Assembly (NCBI GenBank): GCA_949296355.1
Contig: CASFPS010000005.1
Location: 1 to 64,000 of the forward strand
Direction: 5' to 3'
DNA length: 64,000 bases
Origin: an uncultured bacterium
Lineage (GTDB): Bacteria; Cyanobacteriota; Vampirovibrionia; Gastranaerophilales; Gastranaerophilaceae
Below are positions 1 through 7,414 of the stretch, piece after piece (position 1 is the stretch's first letter; each line of letters starts with the position of its first letter). A model generated the notes under the pieces. The model was not told where the DNA came from and ran no database searches. It saw nothing but the letters and a program-made list of their open reading frames with translations. The position numbers were made by a program, and so were the translations under genes.

Positions 1-589
1 AACAGATTCGGCAACAACTTCATCGCCTAATACTACGTATGTAGACCTCTGGGCGGGTGACAAAAGTTATAACTACTAAACATAAATAAAAACTACAAGT
101 CACCCTTTAGGTAAAACTACAAGATTAAAGCATTTACCCCTACGCACGTAGATAATTGGTCGGAACACATTGGTCATACTACAAGTCGGATTTAAAATTA
201 CCGGTGTTCCTCAAAGAGAAACTACAAGCCCAATGTATTTACCCCCCCCCAAAAAAGCACGTAGATAATTGGTCGGAAAAGATAAAAGAAGCGTCATTGC
301 GAGGGAGCAGCCAGGACAGCCCGAAGCAATCTTAAACGAGGGTTAACCCCTCACCCGAATTTCTAAGTTTCGCTCAAGCTCAACTTGAAATTCTTCCCTC
401 TCCCGCAAGGGGCGAGGGGAAAAAAGAATCTCTATAACTCAAACACAACACAACTCTCTTATATAATCTTACATCTTACTAAACTAAGTTTCACTCCCGA
501 AAGGGAGCTTTTTTTTGCAATATTAAAGTTTTTATTGAGAATGTTTTAGAGATTTTCAAAACCAGTAGCTACCACGCCCTAAGTACTCT

Positions 590-751
590 GTCATTGTGGG
601 GGGGGGGTAAATATATTGGGATGGGAAGTGAAACTACAAGCTTCGTGTCATTGCGGGGGTAAATGTATTTGGATTGGTAGGTAAAACTCCAGATTTGTTT
701 TCATTGCGAGGGTGAATGATTGGATTGGTAAGCCAAACCTACAAGCTTTGC
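590..751 (+). repeat. Tandem 52-57 bp repeat array 1
   Basis: Units begin with a TCATTG core at about 590, 647, 700 and 752, giving periods of 57, 53 and 52 bp. Each unit reads approximately GTCATTGCGGGGGTAAATG, then a TTGGATTGGTAGG segment, then AAACTACAAGC. The G tract varies from 3 to 10 between units. The final unit runs straight into the MITE-like element at 751. Confidence 0.75.
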
Positions 752-853
752 GTCATTGCGAGGCGCGTGAGCGCCGTGGCAATCCATTTTTATTTAATTT
801 TCACATTTGTTATGGATTGCTTCGGGTCAAATGGTTGTTCCCTCGCAATGACG
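751..853 (+). mobile_element. MITE-like composite repeat, copy 1
   Basis: About 103 bp bounded by the perfect terminal inverted repeat CGTCATTGCGAGG / CCTCGCAATGACG. Inside are two hairpin modules (GCGCGTGAGCGC, and a GGATTGCTTCGGG...TTCCCTCGC arm) around an AT-rich centre. A near-identical copy lies in the opposite orientation at 5020-5120, and half of the element is seen at 61986-62055. It has no coding capacity. The size, terminal repeats and multiple copies fit a miniature inverted-repeat element, but no target-site duplication was established. Confidence 0.6.
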
Positions 854-924
854 CATGAATTTAAGCATTTTTTGCAATTCCTAAGTTAATGTCGGCTTGG
901 TAAAGCCGACCTATATTTCTTAGT

Positions 925-1066
925 GTCATTGCAGGGGTAAATGTATTTGGATTGGTAGGTAAAACTCCAGATTTGTTTTCATTGCGGGGGGGGGAATATA
1001 TTGGGATGGTAAGTGAAATTACCGGCTGGGCGTCATTGCGAGGAGCGGAAGCGACGCGGCAATCCA
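925..1066 (+). repeat. Tandem 53-54 bp repeat array 2
   Basis: Units start at about 925, 978 and 1032 (periods 53 and 54) and match array 1, including the GGTAAATGTATTTGG core and the AAACTCCAG segment. The array ends in a second hairpin type, GTCATTGCGAGGAGCGG followed by GCGACGCGGCAATCC (1032-1066). A 9 G run is at 986-994. Confidence 0.7.
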
Positions 1067-1367
1067 TATTGTTATTGTTGGGTTTCACCCAACCTACAGT
1101 TCTGCACTTTTCTATTCCGGTGGGAACGCTGACGCTTTTCCCACCCTACACCTATATTTCTTACCTTGTGGAGTAAGCTCCACACTACTATTTTTTATTT
1201 CCTCAGTCACTCAACTTCTTAATCACTCAGTCACCAATCACCGCTTCCGAAGGACGCAATACCTGTAGTTCTACCTGCCAGCCTAAAACATTTACCCCCT
1301 ACCTATATTTCCCTCAGTCACTCAGTCACTTAATCACTCAGTCACCTACAAAACACATTCCCCCCCC

Positions 1368-2024
1368 TTAGAACTTAACTGCCTTATCCTGCCCCACCCC
1401 CTTTGCATATTTTACCAGTTGTCTATACGCTATTTCGGATTGTTTTTTGTACGCAGAATAGTTTTCATCTCCTTCCGAAGCTATCGAATTAAGCATTGTT
1501 CTTGCAATTATTGCATTTTTTAAAAGCTCTTCCAGGTGAGGCGGTACGGTTATTGTATCTGTATCGTCTTTAAGTGCAAAAATTTCTTCTCCGGAGGCAT
1601 TTTCTCCGATTGCAAGAGTAATATAATCAATAGTAATAATGCTTTGAGCAATAGGAACCGGATACAGGATAATTTTATCACCTTGAATATAGAAGGATTC
1701 CGGAATACCGAATTTGCTGCCGGAAGGCTTGGTTTTAAGCAGCTTAAGCGGTTTTGAATTAATTTTTATACAATAATCCCCGTTTTCGTACTTCATAATA
1801 ATTCCTGCAGGGAGTTTGTAAGAATTAATATTAGGAACTGTTATCATAATATGAGTCCGCTCTCTGAAATTGAACGGATGAGAGTACAATATCTCTGTAA
1901 CTGCTTTATTTATTGCAAGAACAAGCGAGGACTCAAACTCGCTTTTATTCTCCGCATCATTATCATACATCGACCACTCCTGCGTTGCAGCCGCATTATA
2001 TAAATCTAATAATGTTAATGTCAT
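1368..2024 (-). CDS. Phage head-tail connector/adaptor-like protein
   Basis: 218 residues. The N-terminal third (LYNAAATQEW..., FESSLVLAINKAVTEILY) followed by a beta-rich centre and a helical C-terminus that opens with PPHLEELLKNAIIARTM is the pattern of podovirus/siphovirus connector (gp6- or tail-tubular-A-like) proteins, which ring the portal. That assignment is by pattern only. Start chosen from AAGGAGAG about 5 nt upstream. It is the last gene seen of the minus-strand late operon, directly after the lysozyme-like gene. No tail gene follows it to the left, where only repeats lie, so the structural operon is truncated or rearranged at this point. Confidence 0.5.
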   Translation of the reverse strand: MTLTLLDLYNAAATQEWSMYDNDAENKSEFESSLVLAINKAVTEILYSHPFNFRERTHIMITVPNINSYKLPAGIIMKYENGDYCIKINSKPLKLLKTKPSGSKFGIPESFYIQGDKIILYPVPIAQSIITIDYITLAIGENASGEEIFALKDDTDTITVPPHLEELLKNAIIARTMLNSIASEGDENYSAYKKQSEIAYRQLVKYAKGVGQDKAVKF

Positions 2025-2036
2025 AATCTCTCCTTA

Positions 2037-2534
2037 TTAAATGCAAATAGAAGATACATCATATCCGCCAAAGTTTTTCATATAACTTTCGACAGAAGTT
2101 CCGAAGGCGTCTTTGGAGTTAGCTCTTCCGTTAGATTTAAGATATTCAATAACTCCGCCGGCACCTTTAAGGTGTGCTCCGGCAAGAAGTCCTGATTGGG
2201 TTATCATATATCCGTTGATAAATTTTCCTAAAAATTTATCGGCTCCTACAGCTTTAAGGTAAAGCCACTGGCGTTTTTTATATGAAATCTGAGCATTCTC
2301 CTGCGCTTTAGGGTTATTTAAAAAATCCTGAATAGAATACACATTATCCCTTCCGGTAAAAGTTCCTGTCCAGTCATTATTGTATTTACCCTGTTTTTTG
2401 TAATACCCCGCATCAATAAGCGCAGCTTCGCCCATCTGGTATTTTCCGGCATAGCCGTATTTGTTGAAAGCTTTGTAATTCCCGCCGGATTCTCTTTTTC
2501 CTAAAGCATCCAAAAAATCCTGTAATGTTTTCAT
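2037..2534 (-). CDS. Phage lysozyme-like/transglycosylase-type protein
   Basis: 165 residues. The N-terminus has the signature of soluble lytic transglycosylase-like virion enzymes: a Glu within KRESGGNY (likely catalytic) followed by NKYGYAGKYQMG, then a helical lysozyme-like body that ends with a GLLAGAHLKG segment. Such proteins cut peptidoglycan during DNA injection. No signal peptide is visible, which fits a virion-borne or holin-dependent enzyme. The start is supported by a GGCGGAGG-type ribosome binding site. It lies between a 63-residue gene and the connector-like gene, within the late operon, and appears intact. The enzyme fold is a reasonable call; the role in entry or lysis is inferred. 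Confidence 0.65.
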   Translation of the reverse strand: MKTLQDFLDALGKRESGGNYKAFNKYGYAGKYQMGEAALIDAGYYKKQGKYNNDWTGTFTGRDNVYSIQDFLNNPKAQENAQISYKKRQWLYLKAVGADKFLGKFINGYMITQSGLLAGAHLKGAGGVIEYLKSNGRANSKDAFGTSVESYMKNFGGYDVSSICI

Positions 2535-2546
2535 ACCTGCCTCCGC

Positions 2547-2738
2547 CTAGTTATCCAGCACTTTGGATAAAATACTTTTTGTATCTTCCGTTTTTTGTTT
2601 ACCTATTTTGTCCTTAAACTTTTTCCCGTTTTTTTCCAGAATTAAGTATTCATCCGGACTTTTTTCTTTTAATTTTTTAGCTTCATTCTCCGGCAGAGTA
2701 AAAATGTGTCCTGTCGGTAAAAATTTAATCTTATACAT
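2547..2738 (-). CDS. Small phage protein of unknown function
   Basis: 63 residues, opening MYKIKFLPTGHIFTLPENEA and continuing with a Lys/Glu-rich helix. I recognise this as the style of short proteins found between capsid and tail genes of phages (hydrophobic strand, then PxxEAxxL), but no function can be given. It has a good GAAAGG ribosome binding site, sits 12 nt before the lysozyme-like gene and 57 nt after the decoration-like gene, and so is clearly part of the same transcript. It is highly charged and has no cysteine, no membrane segment and no signal peptide. Confidence 0.55.
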   Translation of the reverse strand: MYKIKFLPTGHIFTLPENEAKKLKEKSPDEYLILEKNGKKFKDKIGKQKTEDTKSILSKVLDN

Positions 2739-2795
2739 AAGAAACCTTTCTTAAAAAAGACAGGAGACTTTTGTCTCCCGCCTTTAAAAATTTTC

Positions 2796-3182
2796 CTATA
2801 CTTCTCTGACGCCTGCCCATTTTGCAATTGCAAAGATTGTTCCGGTGAATCCGGTTTTAAAATCTAAATCAATAGACCCGTCAGCTTTTTCAAATCTTGA
2901 TAAATCCTGGAGCTGGATTGCAGAAATTCCAGCCGGAAGCTCTATTACAATATCTCCAAGCATTGAATTAGGATAAGCGTCGCCCGCTTTTACTGTCAAA
3001 GCGGAACTTGATTCTCCTGAATTTGTTATTACAATAAACAAAGAGTTATTCTTGTTGGAAAAAGCATCTTTTATTGTAATTCCGTTTGCCTGAACAACAG
3101 TTTTTGTGGTAATCCCGATATTTGCAACAGATTCTGTGTGGTCTAATTCAGGATATTGAACTTCTATAATATCTCTTGCCAT
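2796..3182 (-). CDS. Putative capsid decoration protein
   Basis: 128 residues. The sequence is beta-rich, with NSLFIVITNSGESSSALTV and a GDAYPNSMLGDIVIEL segment followed by SRFEKADGSIDLDF and TGFTGTIFAIAKWAG. This arrangement is typical of small proteins encoded right after a phage major capsid protein that stud or stabilise the head. The position, immediately downstream of the capsid gene, supports this. The gene starts with a GAAAGGAAA ribosome binding site. No cysteine or membrane segment is present. A tail-tube or head-closure role is the main alternative. The function call rests on position and composition, not on a recognised family. Confidence 0.5.
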   Translation of the reverse strand: MARDIIEVQYPELDHTESVANIGITTKTVVQANGITIKDAFSNKNNSLFIVITNSGESSSALTVKAGDAYPNSMLGDIVIELPAGISAIQLQDLSRFEKADGSIDLDFKTGFTGTIFAIAKWAGVREV

Positions 3183-3208
3183 AAATAATTTTCCTTTCTT
3201 TTTATTGA

Positions 3209-3240
3209 GTTAATGCCGGCTTTACAAAGCCGGCATTAAC
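3209..3240 (-). terminator. Strong hairpin between capsid and decoration genes
   Basis: Perfect 15 bp stem, GTTAATGCCGGCTTT / AAAGCCGGCATTAAC with a 2 nt loop. In the direction of the operon it is followed by TCAATAAAAAG rather than a T tract, so it looks more like an mRNA stabiliser or processing site than a full terminator. The left arm resembles the hairpin at 882-910, so it may be a repeat-family member that has landed in the operon. Confidence 0.5.
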
Positions 3241-3279
3241 TTTTACATTTTAATAAACTATTCCTCCAAACATTTATCC

Positions 3280-4170
3280 CTACAGTGAAAGCGCTGCGGA
3301 AACCTTGACTGTACCCAGATAATCCGCTCTCGGAGCACCTACACCGAACAAGCCGTAACCTTTGTAGCAGGTATTAAAGTTCTTTTCAGGAGTATATAAA
3401 ACTGTATTCAAATCCGAAGAAATTCCGCCGGCAAGAGTTTTGCCTTTTACACCGAAAAGCGGGTAAAATACACCGTCTTCCGGCTGCGCAATATTGTTTG
3501 ATACAAGGATTTCCCAGCCGCATAAGTTACCGATGTAACCTTTTCTGATTTCATCTTTGCCGCTTTCGGTGTATTTTAGTTCATCTAATTTACCTAAATA
3601 GAACTGATACTCCGGAGGGATAACGCAGACCATGGCGCCGTCAAGCCAGTTTGTATGACCTTTCCCGTCGCCTCTCTGGAATTTTGCCTGCATATATGCA
3701 AAAATATCTTTTGCATTCTGTGCGGTAAGTGTAATAGCTTCGCCGTCATTATCAAGATAATGCCCTGCTCTTGTGTATAAGTTTGCATAAGCAGTATCAA
3801 CAGCAGCAGCAAATTGCTTGATTGCATCACTTGTGTAATCCTTTGCAAGCTCTACCTGACTTTCCGGATTATCAGCAGATTTCTCCATCATCTTTTCTTC
3901 CATTTCCGATAATTCAAAGTGGAAGGCTTTACCTCTGTCAATTTTAACTTTGCAGGTAGAAGTTAATGCTGCTTCCGCATCAGGAAGGTCGCCGCCGTCA
4001 TAATCGAATAAAGTTACCAGACCCGGCATAATAATATCAACTTCATCCCCTTTATTGATATGCTCTTTCATCTCTGAATGAGCAAGTTTGCCTACAACGA
4101 GTTCGTCATAGAAATGTTTGTTAAACGCTTTTGAAAAAGCGGTTGCTATCATTTGTTTTGATGTAGTCAT
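3280..4170 (-). CDS. Phage major capsid protein (HK97-type fold)
   Basis: 296 residues. N-terminus MTTSKQMIATAFSKAFNKHF, then KLAHSEMKEHINKGDEVDI, a long acidic helix region with the AAVDTAYANLY segment, and a C-terminal domain with VIPPEYQFYL and GWEILVSNNI. This layout matches HK97-fold capsid proteins of podovirus-like and temperate siphovirus-like phages. There is no obvious N-terminal delta domain, which agrees with the separate upstream scaffold-like gene. The ribosome binding site is GAAAGGAAC. The gene lies between scaffold and decoration genes, exactly where a capsid gene is expected. It is intact, unlike other parts of this prophage. Family-level assignment is fairly sure; the phage group is not. 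Confidence 0.75.
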   Translation of the reverse strand: MTTSKQMIATAFSKAFNKHFYDELVVGKLAHSEMKEHINKGDEVDIIMPGLVTLFDYDGGDLPDAEAALTSTCKVKIDRGKAFHFELSEMEEKMMEKSADNPESQVELAKDYTSDAIKQFAAAVDTAYANLYTRAGHYLDNDGEAITLTAQNAKDIFAYMQAKFQRGDGKGHTNWLDGAMVCVIPPEYQFYLGKLDELKYTESGKDEIRKGYIGNLCGWEILVSNNIAQPEDGVFYPLFGVKGKTLAGGISSDLNTVLYTPEKNFNTCYKGYGLFGVGAPRADYLGTVKVSAALSL

Positions 4171-4287
4171 AATGTTCCTTTCTTTACTATTAGGAGCTTT
4201 CTGTTTAGGAGTTGAGAAGAAGTTATAAATTTATGAGCGTTAGCGAATTTATTTTCTTCTAAACTTCTAAACTTATCCCCTTCTAAA

Positions 4288-4893
4288 CTAAATCAGCCGT
4301 TCCAGAAGATCATCAACTTCTTTAGACGTCATCTCATCCAGCCGTTTTTTAGGCGGTATAAGCGATGAAACTTTGTTTTTAGAAAAATTCATTGAATCAA
4401 TTGCCTTATCCGTCTCTGCCTGCGCGGCTTTTGCTTTTTCTGCCGCAAAAATCCTGGATTTTACATAGTTTTCTGCCAAGTCTACAAGCCTTTCCGTGTC
4501 CAGATTATTACCTAAAATTTGAAAAGCTTCTTTGTAAATTTCCCTGAAAATCGGGTTCTGAAAATACTCGGGAGTGTTGTATTTTTCCATATCTTTTGAA
4601 ATCTCGTCCTGAGCATTTTTAACTTCCTGCTGCTTATTAAGCATTTCCCCGATTGCATTGAAAAATCCGTTTCTCTGCCTCAAAGCCCCGAGCTCCTTTG
4701 ACTGAGAGCCCTGTAGCTTTTCAAGCTCCGCATAAGCTTTTGTTAGTTCGTCGACAGATTTGAATTTGCCTAAAATAAGTTTTTCATCAGAAGGGGCATT
4801 AACCGCTTGTCCTTCCTGTTCATTTGATACAACAGCGGAGTTATCGGTTAAAACCGGCTCCTTAATGGTATCTTTTTCTTGAAATTCTTCCAT
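4288..4893 (-). CDS. Phage capsid scaffold-like protein
   Basis: 201 residues, strongly acidic, almost no aromatic core, with long predicted helices (SVDELTKAYAELEKLQGSQS; AEKAKAAQAETDKAID). The C-terminus, KKRLDEMTSKEVDDLLERLI, is a short amphipathic helix of the kind by which scaffolding proteins hold the capsid protein. It is located directly upstream of the capsid gene, as is usual. The ribosome binding site is AAAGGAC. The N-terminal 40 residues are unstructured and contain GKFKSVDELTKAYAELE, a phrase common in scaffold families. A nearby 49-residue gene (5457-5606) ends with a very similar helix. Confidence 0.65.
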   Translation of the reverse strand: MEEFQEKDTIKEPVLTDNSAVVSNEQEGQAVNAPSDEKLILGKFKSVDELTKAYAELEKLQGSQSKELGALRQRNGFFNAIGEMLNKQQEVKNAQDEISKDMEKYNTPEYFQNPIFREIYKEAFQILGNNLDTERLVDLAENYVKSRIFAAEKAKAAQAETDKAIDSMNFSKNKVSSLIPPKKRLDEMTSKEVDDLLERLI

Positions 4894-5456
4894 AAAACGT
4901 CCTTTCTTTGTTTTAATTTCTGATATTAAAAGTAATTTTGATGCTGTAAATCAAAGATTTACCGCATCCTACGTCTGATATAAAAAGTTATTGTCGGGCT
5001 ATAGCCCGACCTATTACTACGTCATTGCGAGGGAGCAGCCATTCAGCCCGAAGCAATCTATAACAAATTGACAATTAAAAAAAATGGATTGCCACGGCGC
5101 TCACGCGCCTCGCAATGACGTAAAGCTTGTAGTTTCACCTACCAGCCTAAAGATTTACCCCTGCAATGACGCAAATTTTTGCGTGCAAGAAGAAGGTATT
5201 AATTGAACGACAGCACATATTCCCTCGCCTATGACACTACTGTTCAAGACAACTTTAGGCATTAAAATATCTGTATAAAACCCCTCCCCGAAATCAAAGA
5301 TTTCGACCCTCCCACAAGGGGAGAGTATGCTGAACACTAAGCGTAATAGTCCACTCAGTGCACATTAGCAAGCAGGTTGTGGTAAATTTTTATTTACCGC
5401 AACAATAAAATGTTTCCCGGAATTACCTCTTACGGTCTGCCCTTAAAGTATTGCTT
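4894..5456. repeat. Repeat cluster inside the prophage
   Basis: No gene is supportable. In order it holds: a hairpin GCTGTAAATCAAAGATTTACCGC (4945-4967, split here as two arms of about 10 bp), the hairpin GTCGGGCTATAGCCCGAC (4993-5010), the MITE-like element (5020-5120), an inverted copy of the 52-57 bp repeat unit (about 5112-5172), a CCCTCCCACAAGGGGAGAG-type repeat (5310-5328) and a hairpin TTGTGGTAAATTTTTATTTACCGCAA (about 5376-5401, arms of 11 bp). Confidence 0.65.
5020..5120 (-). mobile_element. MITE-like composite repeat, copy 2
   Basis: 101 bp with the same terminal inverted repeats (CGTCATTGCGAGG / CCTCGCAATGACG) as 751-853 but in the opposite orientation. The two hairpin modules and the AT-rich centre are conserved. 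Differences between copies are concentrated in the AT-rich centre and in a few substitutions of the second hairpin module. Confidence 0.6.
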
Positions 5457-5606
5457 TCAAATCAAATCTTCCAGCATTTGCTCAACCTCTTTGTCACACA
5501 TCTCTTCCAGGTTCTTTTCTCTGTAAATTGTCTTGAGCAAATCTGTTTTAGAAAAATTTCCCCATACAGGCATTCCCTCCTCTTTTCCAACTTTTAAATC
5601 AGCCAT
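5457..5606 (-). CDS. Small phage protein with scaffold-like C-terminal helix
   Basis: 49 residues, beginning MADLKVGKEEGMPVWGNFSK and ending LEEMCDKEVEQMLEDLI. It has a good GAAAGGAA ribosome binding site. The last helix, (E)EM(C)DKEVEQMLEDLI, closely parallels the end of the scaffold-like protein (DEMTSKEVDDLLERLI), and the middle phrase NFSKTD echoes NFSKNK in that protein. It may be a truncated paralogue of the scaffold that keeps only the capsid-binding tail, or a decoy for it. The alternative is a decayed duplicate. It lies upstream of the scaffold gene with a repeat cluster in between. Real translation is likely from codon pattern and ribosome site, but is not proven. Confidence 0.6.
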   Translation of the reverse strand: MADLKVGKEEGMPVWGNFSKTDLLKTIYREKNLEEMCDKEVEQMLEDLI

Positions 5607-5666
5607 TGAATTTCCTTTCTTAATTTTTTATATATTATATATTTAGTTGACAAAATATACCGGCAG

Positions 5667-5695
5667 TTGTCATTTCAACCGGCATTAGCTATAAT
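5667..5695 (+). promoter_or_regulatory. Promoter of the 5702 membrane gene (leaderless layout)
   Basis: TTGTCA at 5667-5672, a 17 bp spacer, then a perfect TATAAT at 5690-5695. The ATG is 6 nt further on, so transcription would begin at or next to the start codon. No Shine-Dalgarno sequence is present. Confidence 0.55.
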
Positions 5696-5701
5696 TAATC
5701 T

Positions 5702-6316
5702 ATGAAAATAAGAAAATATATAGAAGAATCTCCCGACCGATTAAGTTCCAACTTTTTTGCACTTCTGGCTTTTGTAAATTTTTCCTGTCTAATAATCGAA
5801 AAAAGTTTTATCAAAGCATTACCGTCAATGCTTACTTCTGATTTCATCTTGAACACAATTGCTTCTTGTCTGATTTGTGCTGCTAATCTTGGTATAACTT
5901 CGCTTCCCGTGATATTTCTTCTTTCAATCCCATTTTTTACATTATTACTCTCTAAAAGAAAATCAATAATATTAATTTCAATAATATGTTTTATTTTAAT
6001 ATTTGCTGCTATTTTAGTTTTGAGCCAAAGATATGGTATATTCTCTGATTTTTCTACTTTAATAGGGCTAGTAACTATATATGGCAGCTACAGCGTATAT
6101 TATTTTCTTATATATCTTTGCCTGCTAATTTTTTGCATTATTGATAATAAAAAACAGTTCCAAATAAAAAATACCCGACTAATTAGTAATAAATACTATA
6201 GATTATGGGTTAAAATTTTTTACTGTTATTTCTGGATATTATATATTCCTTTTATACTTGGAATAACGGGCTTAACAATTTTTTCAATCGCTTTTAATAT
6301 CTCAAGGAATGCTTAA
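5702..6316 (+). CDS. Integral membrane protein, candidate immunity protein
   Basis: 204 residues with about five hydrophobic segments (for example FFALLAFVNFSCLII, LPVIFLLSIPFFTLLL, IILISIICFILIFAAILVL, YFLIYLCLLIFCII, IFYCYFWILYIPFILGI) and short basic loops. No family is recognised. It is transcribed against the prophage operon, has its own promoter, and its 3' end overlaps the 3' end of the broken lipase-type gene by 23 nt. Membrane-embedded immunity proteins are known partners of lipase effectors; here that role is inferred from position only. Base composition is even lower in GC than its neighbours, as is common for immunity genes. The frame is intact although its presumed toxin is broken. 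Confidence 0.6.
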   Translation: MKIRKYIEESPDRLSSNFFALLAFVNFSCLIIEKSFIKALPSMLTSDFILNTIASCLICAANLGITSLPVIFLLSIPFFTLLLSKRKSIILISIICFILIFAAILVLSQRYGIFSDFSTLIGLVTIYGSYSVYYFLIYLCLLIFCIIDNKKQFQIKNTRLISNKYYRLWVKIFYCYFWILYIPFILGITGLTIFSIAFNISRNA

Positions 6317-7256
6317 ATTCTCTTAGATTTTTATCCAGTTTTGTGTGTAATTCTTCTATTTCTGTTCTAAGCTTATTGGCTATTTTTTCTCTTGTATCAT
6401 ATATAGAAGAAATTTTATTTTTACCCCATAATGTTCTGGGATGTAATCTTTCACGATTTTTTATAATTTCTTCACGCTGTCTTTCAACTCTTTGGAACAA
6501 ATTTCCCATACCTTCTGCCTTATGTATTCCTATTTTGCCTGCCCCTATATTTGGTACGTTCCAAGGTGATTTTCTCCATTTATTACAGCAATAGAGTCCA
6601 GCTCATTGACATAATTAGTAATATTTTTCTCATTTAATCTGGTGCCATTTTTAAACATATCTCTTACGCCATAAGCATTGAATGTTACAGTGTTAGCTCC
6701 TCTTACTGCACCTACAATTTCAGCTAAACTCCCGCCAAGAGAATGCCCTGTAACCGTGATATTCTTATCAGGATTTTCACGCTTTTATTTTATCATAAAG
6801 CGCAAGCGCATCCGCAGCCTGAGCCGGTATTCTGGAGCGTGCCATTGCTATATCATTTCTGGCATCGCTTAATGGAGGTCAAAAAGTTGTTCCTTTGTAC
6901 ACAATAATAATATCTTTTCCATTCGTCAGGACATCTGCATAAAATCCGTTATTTGAATTTTCTCTACGTTCAATTACCCGATATTCTACCGGTAAATTTT
7001 CACTATTACCTGTGTAAACATATATAGAAGCCTGTTTTAATTTTTCGTGATACATAATTTCCGCAGAATCGTCGCTTTCACTATCTTCAACAATATCAAC
7101 CGAACACTTGCAATTAGGGTGAGGCTTAGGCGGAATATCATTTGGATTATCATAAACAGTGTTATCTAAGCTCTGACACTCATCACAAGCTCCTGAATTA
7201 GTATTCCATTTATAAATGTAATTACTTATTCCGCCTTTTAAAAGTTTATTCGACAT
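6294..7256 (-). pseudogene. Broken MuF-like/lipase fusion (candidate phage toxin)
   Basis: The N-terminus (residues 1-56) has CDECQSLDNTVYDNP, then HPNCKC: the Cys/His cluster that ends phage Mu F (minor head) proteins. It continues into a class 3 lipase-like domain: VYKGTTF, then LSDARNDIAMA, then NITVTGHSLGGSLAEIVGA (the GHSLGG nucleophile elbow), then VNELDSIAV. The frame is interrupted by an in-frame TGA at 6879-6881, by a one-base shift in an A run near 6783-6786 (the restored reading is DKIKRENPDKN), and by another shift near 6580, after which a charged helix tail runs to 6294. Fusions of MuF domains to toxin domains are a known class of temperate-phage polymorphic toxins. Here the toxin is inactive, or its frames are assembly errors. 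Confidence 0.7.
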
Positions 7257-7289
7257 GATTATATCCTTTCTTCTTGGTGTAGCAAGTAA

Positions 7290-7362
7290 GTAGGTTGTGG
7301 TAAATTTTTATTTACCGCAACAATTATTGTTTCGGTAATCTAAAATTACCAAAACCTACCTC
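7290..7362 (+). repeat. Two-hairpin repeat element
   Basis: A 73 bp element bounded by GTAGGTT / AACCTAC. It contains two hairpins: TTGTGGTAAAT...ATTTACCGCAA and GGTAAT...ATTACC. A diverged copy is at 40372-40440 and partial copies at 5369-5440 and 40952-40987. Stem sequences differ between copies while still pairing. Confidence 0.6.
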
Positions 7363-7378
7363 TCAGCCCATCAGCCGA

Positions 7379-7408
7379 TTGACTATCAATATAGTTATAC
7401 TGTAAAAT
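7379..7408 (+). promoter_or_regulatory. Promoter of the 7415 membrane gene (leaderless layout)
   Basis: TTGACT at 7379-7384, an 18 bp spacer and TAAAAT at 7403-7408. The ATG follows after 6 nt, the same spacing as for the 5702 gene. There is no Shine-Dalgarno sequence. Confidence 0.5.
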
Positions 7409-7414
7409 CTACTT

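Larger units (their letters stand above)
1..1367. repeat. Gene-free repeat mosaic at the left edge
   Basis: No open frame here has a ribosome binding site and recognisable composition; the longest ones lie inside repeats. The stretch holds several scattered ACTACAAG-type fragments (about 90-235), a duplicated segment containing GCACGTAGATAATTGGTCGG (about 145-165 and 256-276), two tandem arrays, a MITE-like element, hairpins with the GTTGGGTTTCACCCAAC pattern (1076-1096), and degenerate TCAGTCACTTAATCAC arrays (1200-1240, 1310-1345). Runs of 9 C (242-250), 10 G (598-607) and 9 G (986-994) mark members of one repeat family. It lies downstream of the prophage structural genes. Confidence 0.7.

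Noticed and set aside
590-1066. CRISPR-like array (regular ~53 bp repeats)
   Set aside because: The whole unit is repeated with drift; there are no unique spacers, no cas genes, and the unit recurs singly elsewhere.
861-1176. Two overlapping open frames of about 75 codons
   Set aside because: They lie within repeats, have no ribosome site, and their residues are translations of the repeat unit.
5155-5337. 60-codon open frame on the minus strand
   Set aside because: It is made of repeat sequence (52-57 bp unit and CCCTCC repeat) with no ribosome site.
6879-6881. TGA read as a sense codon in the lipase-type gene
   Set aside because: Two further frameshifts in the same gene point to decay, and other genes here use TGA as stop.
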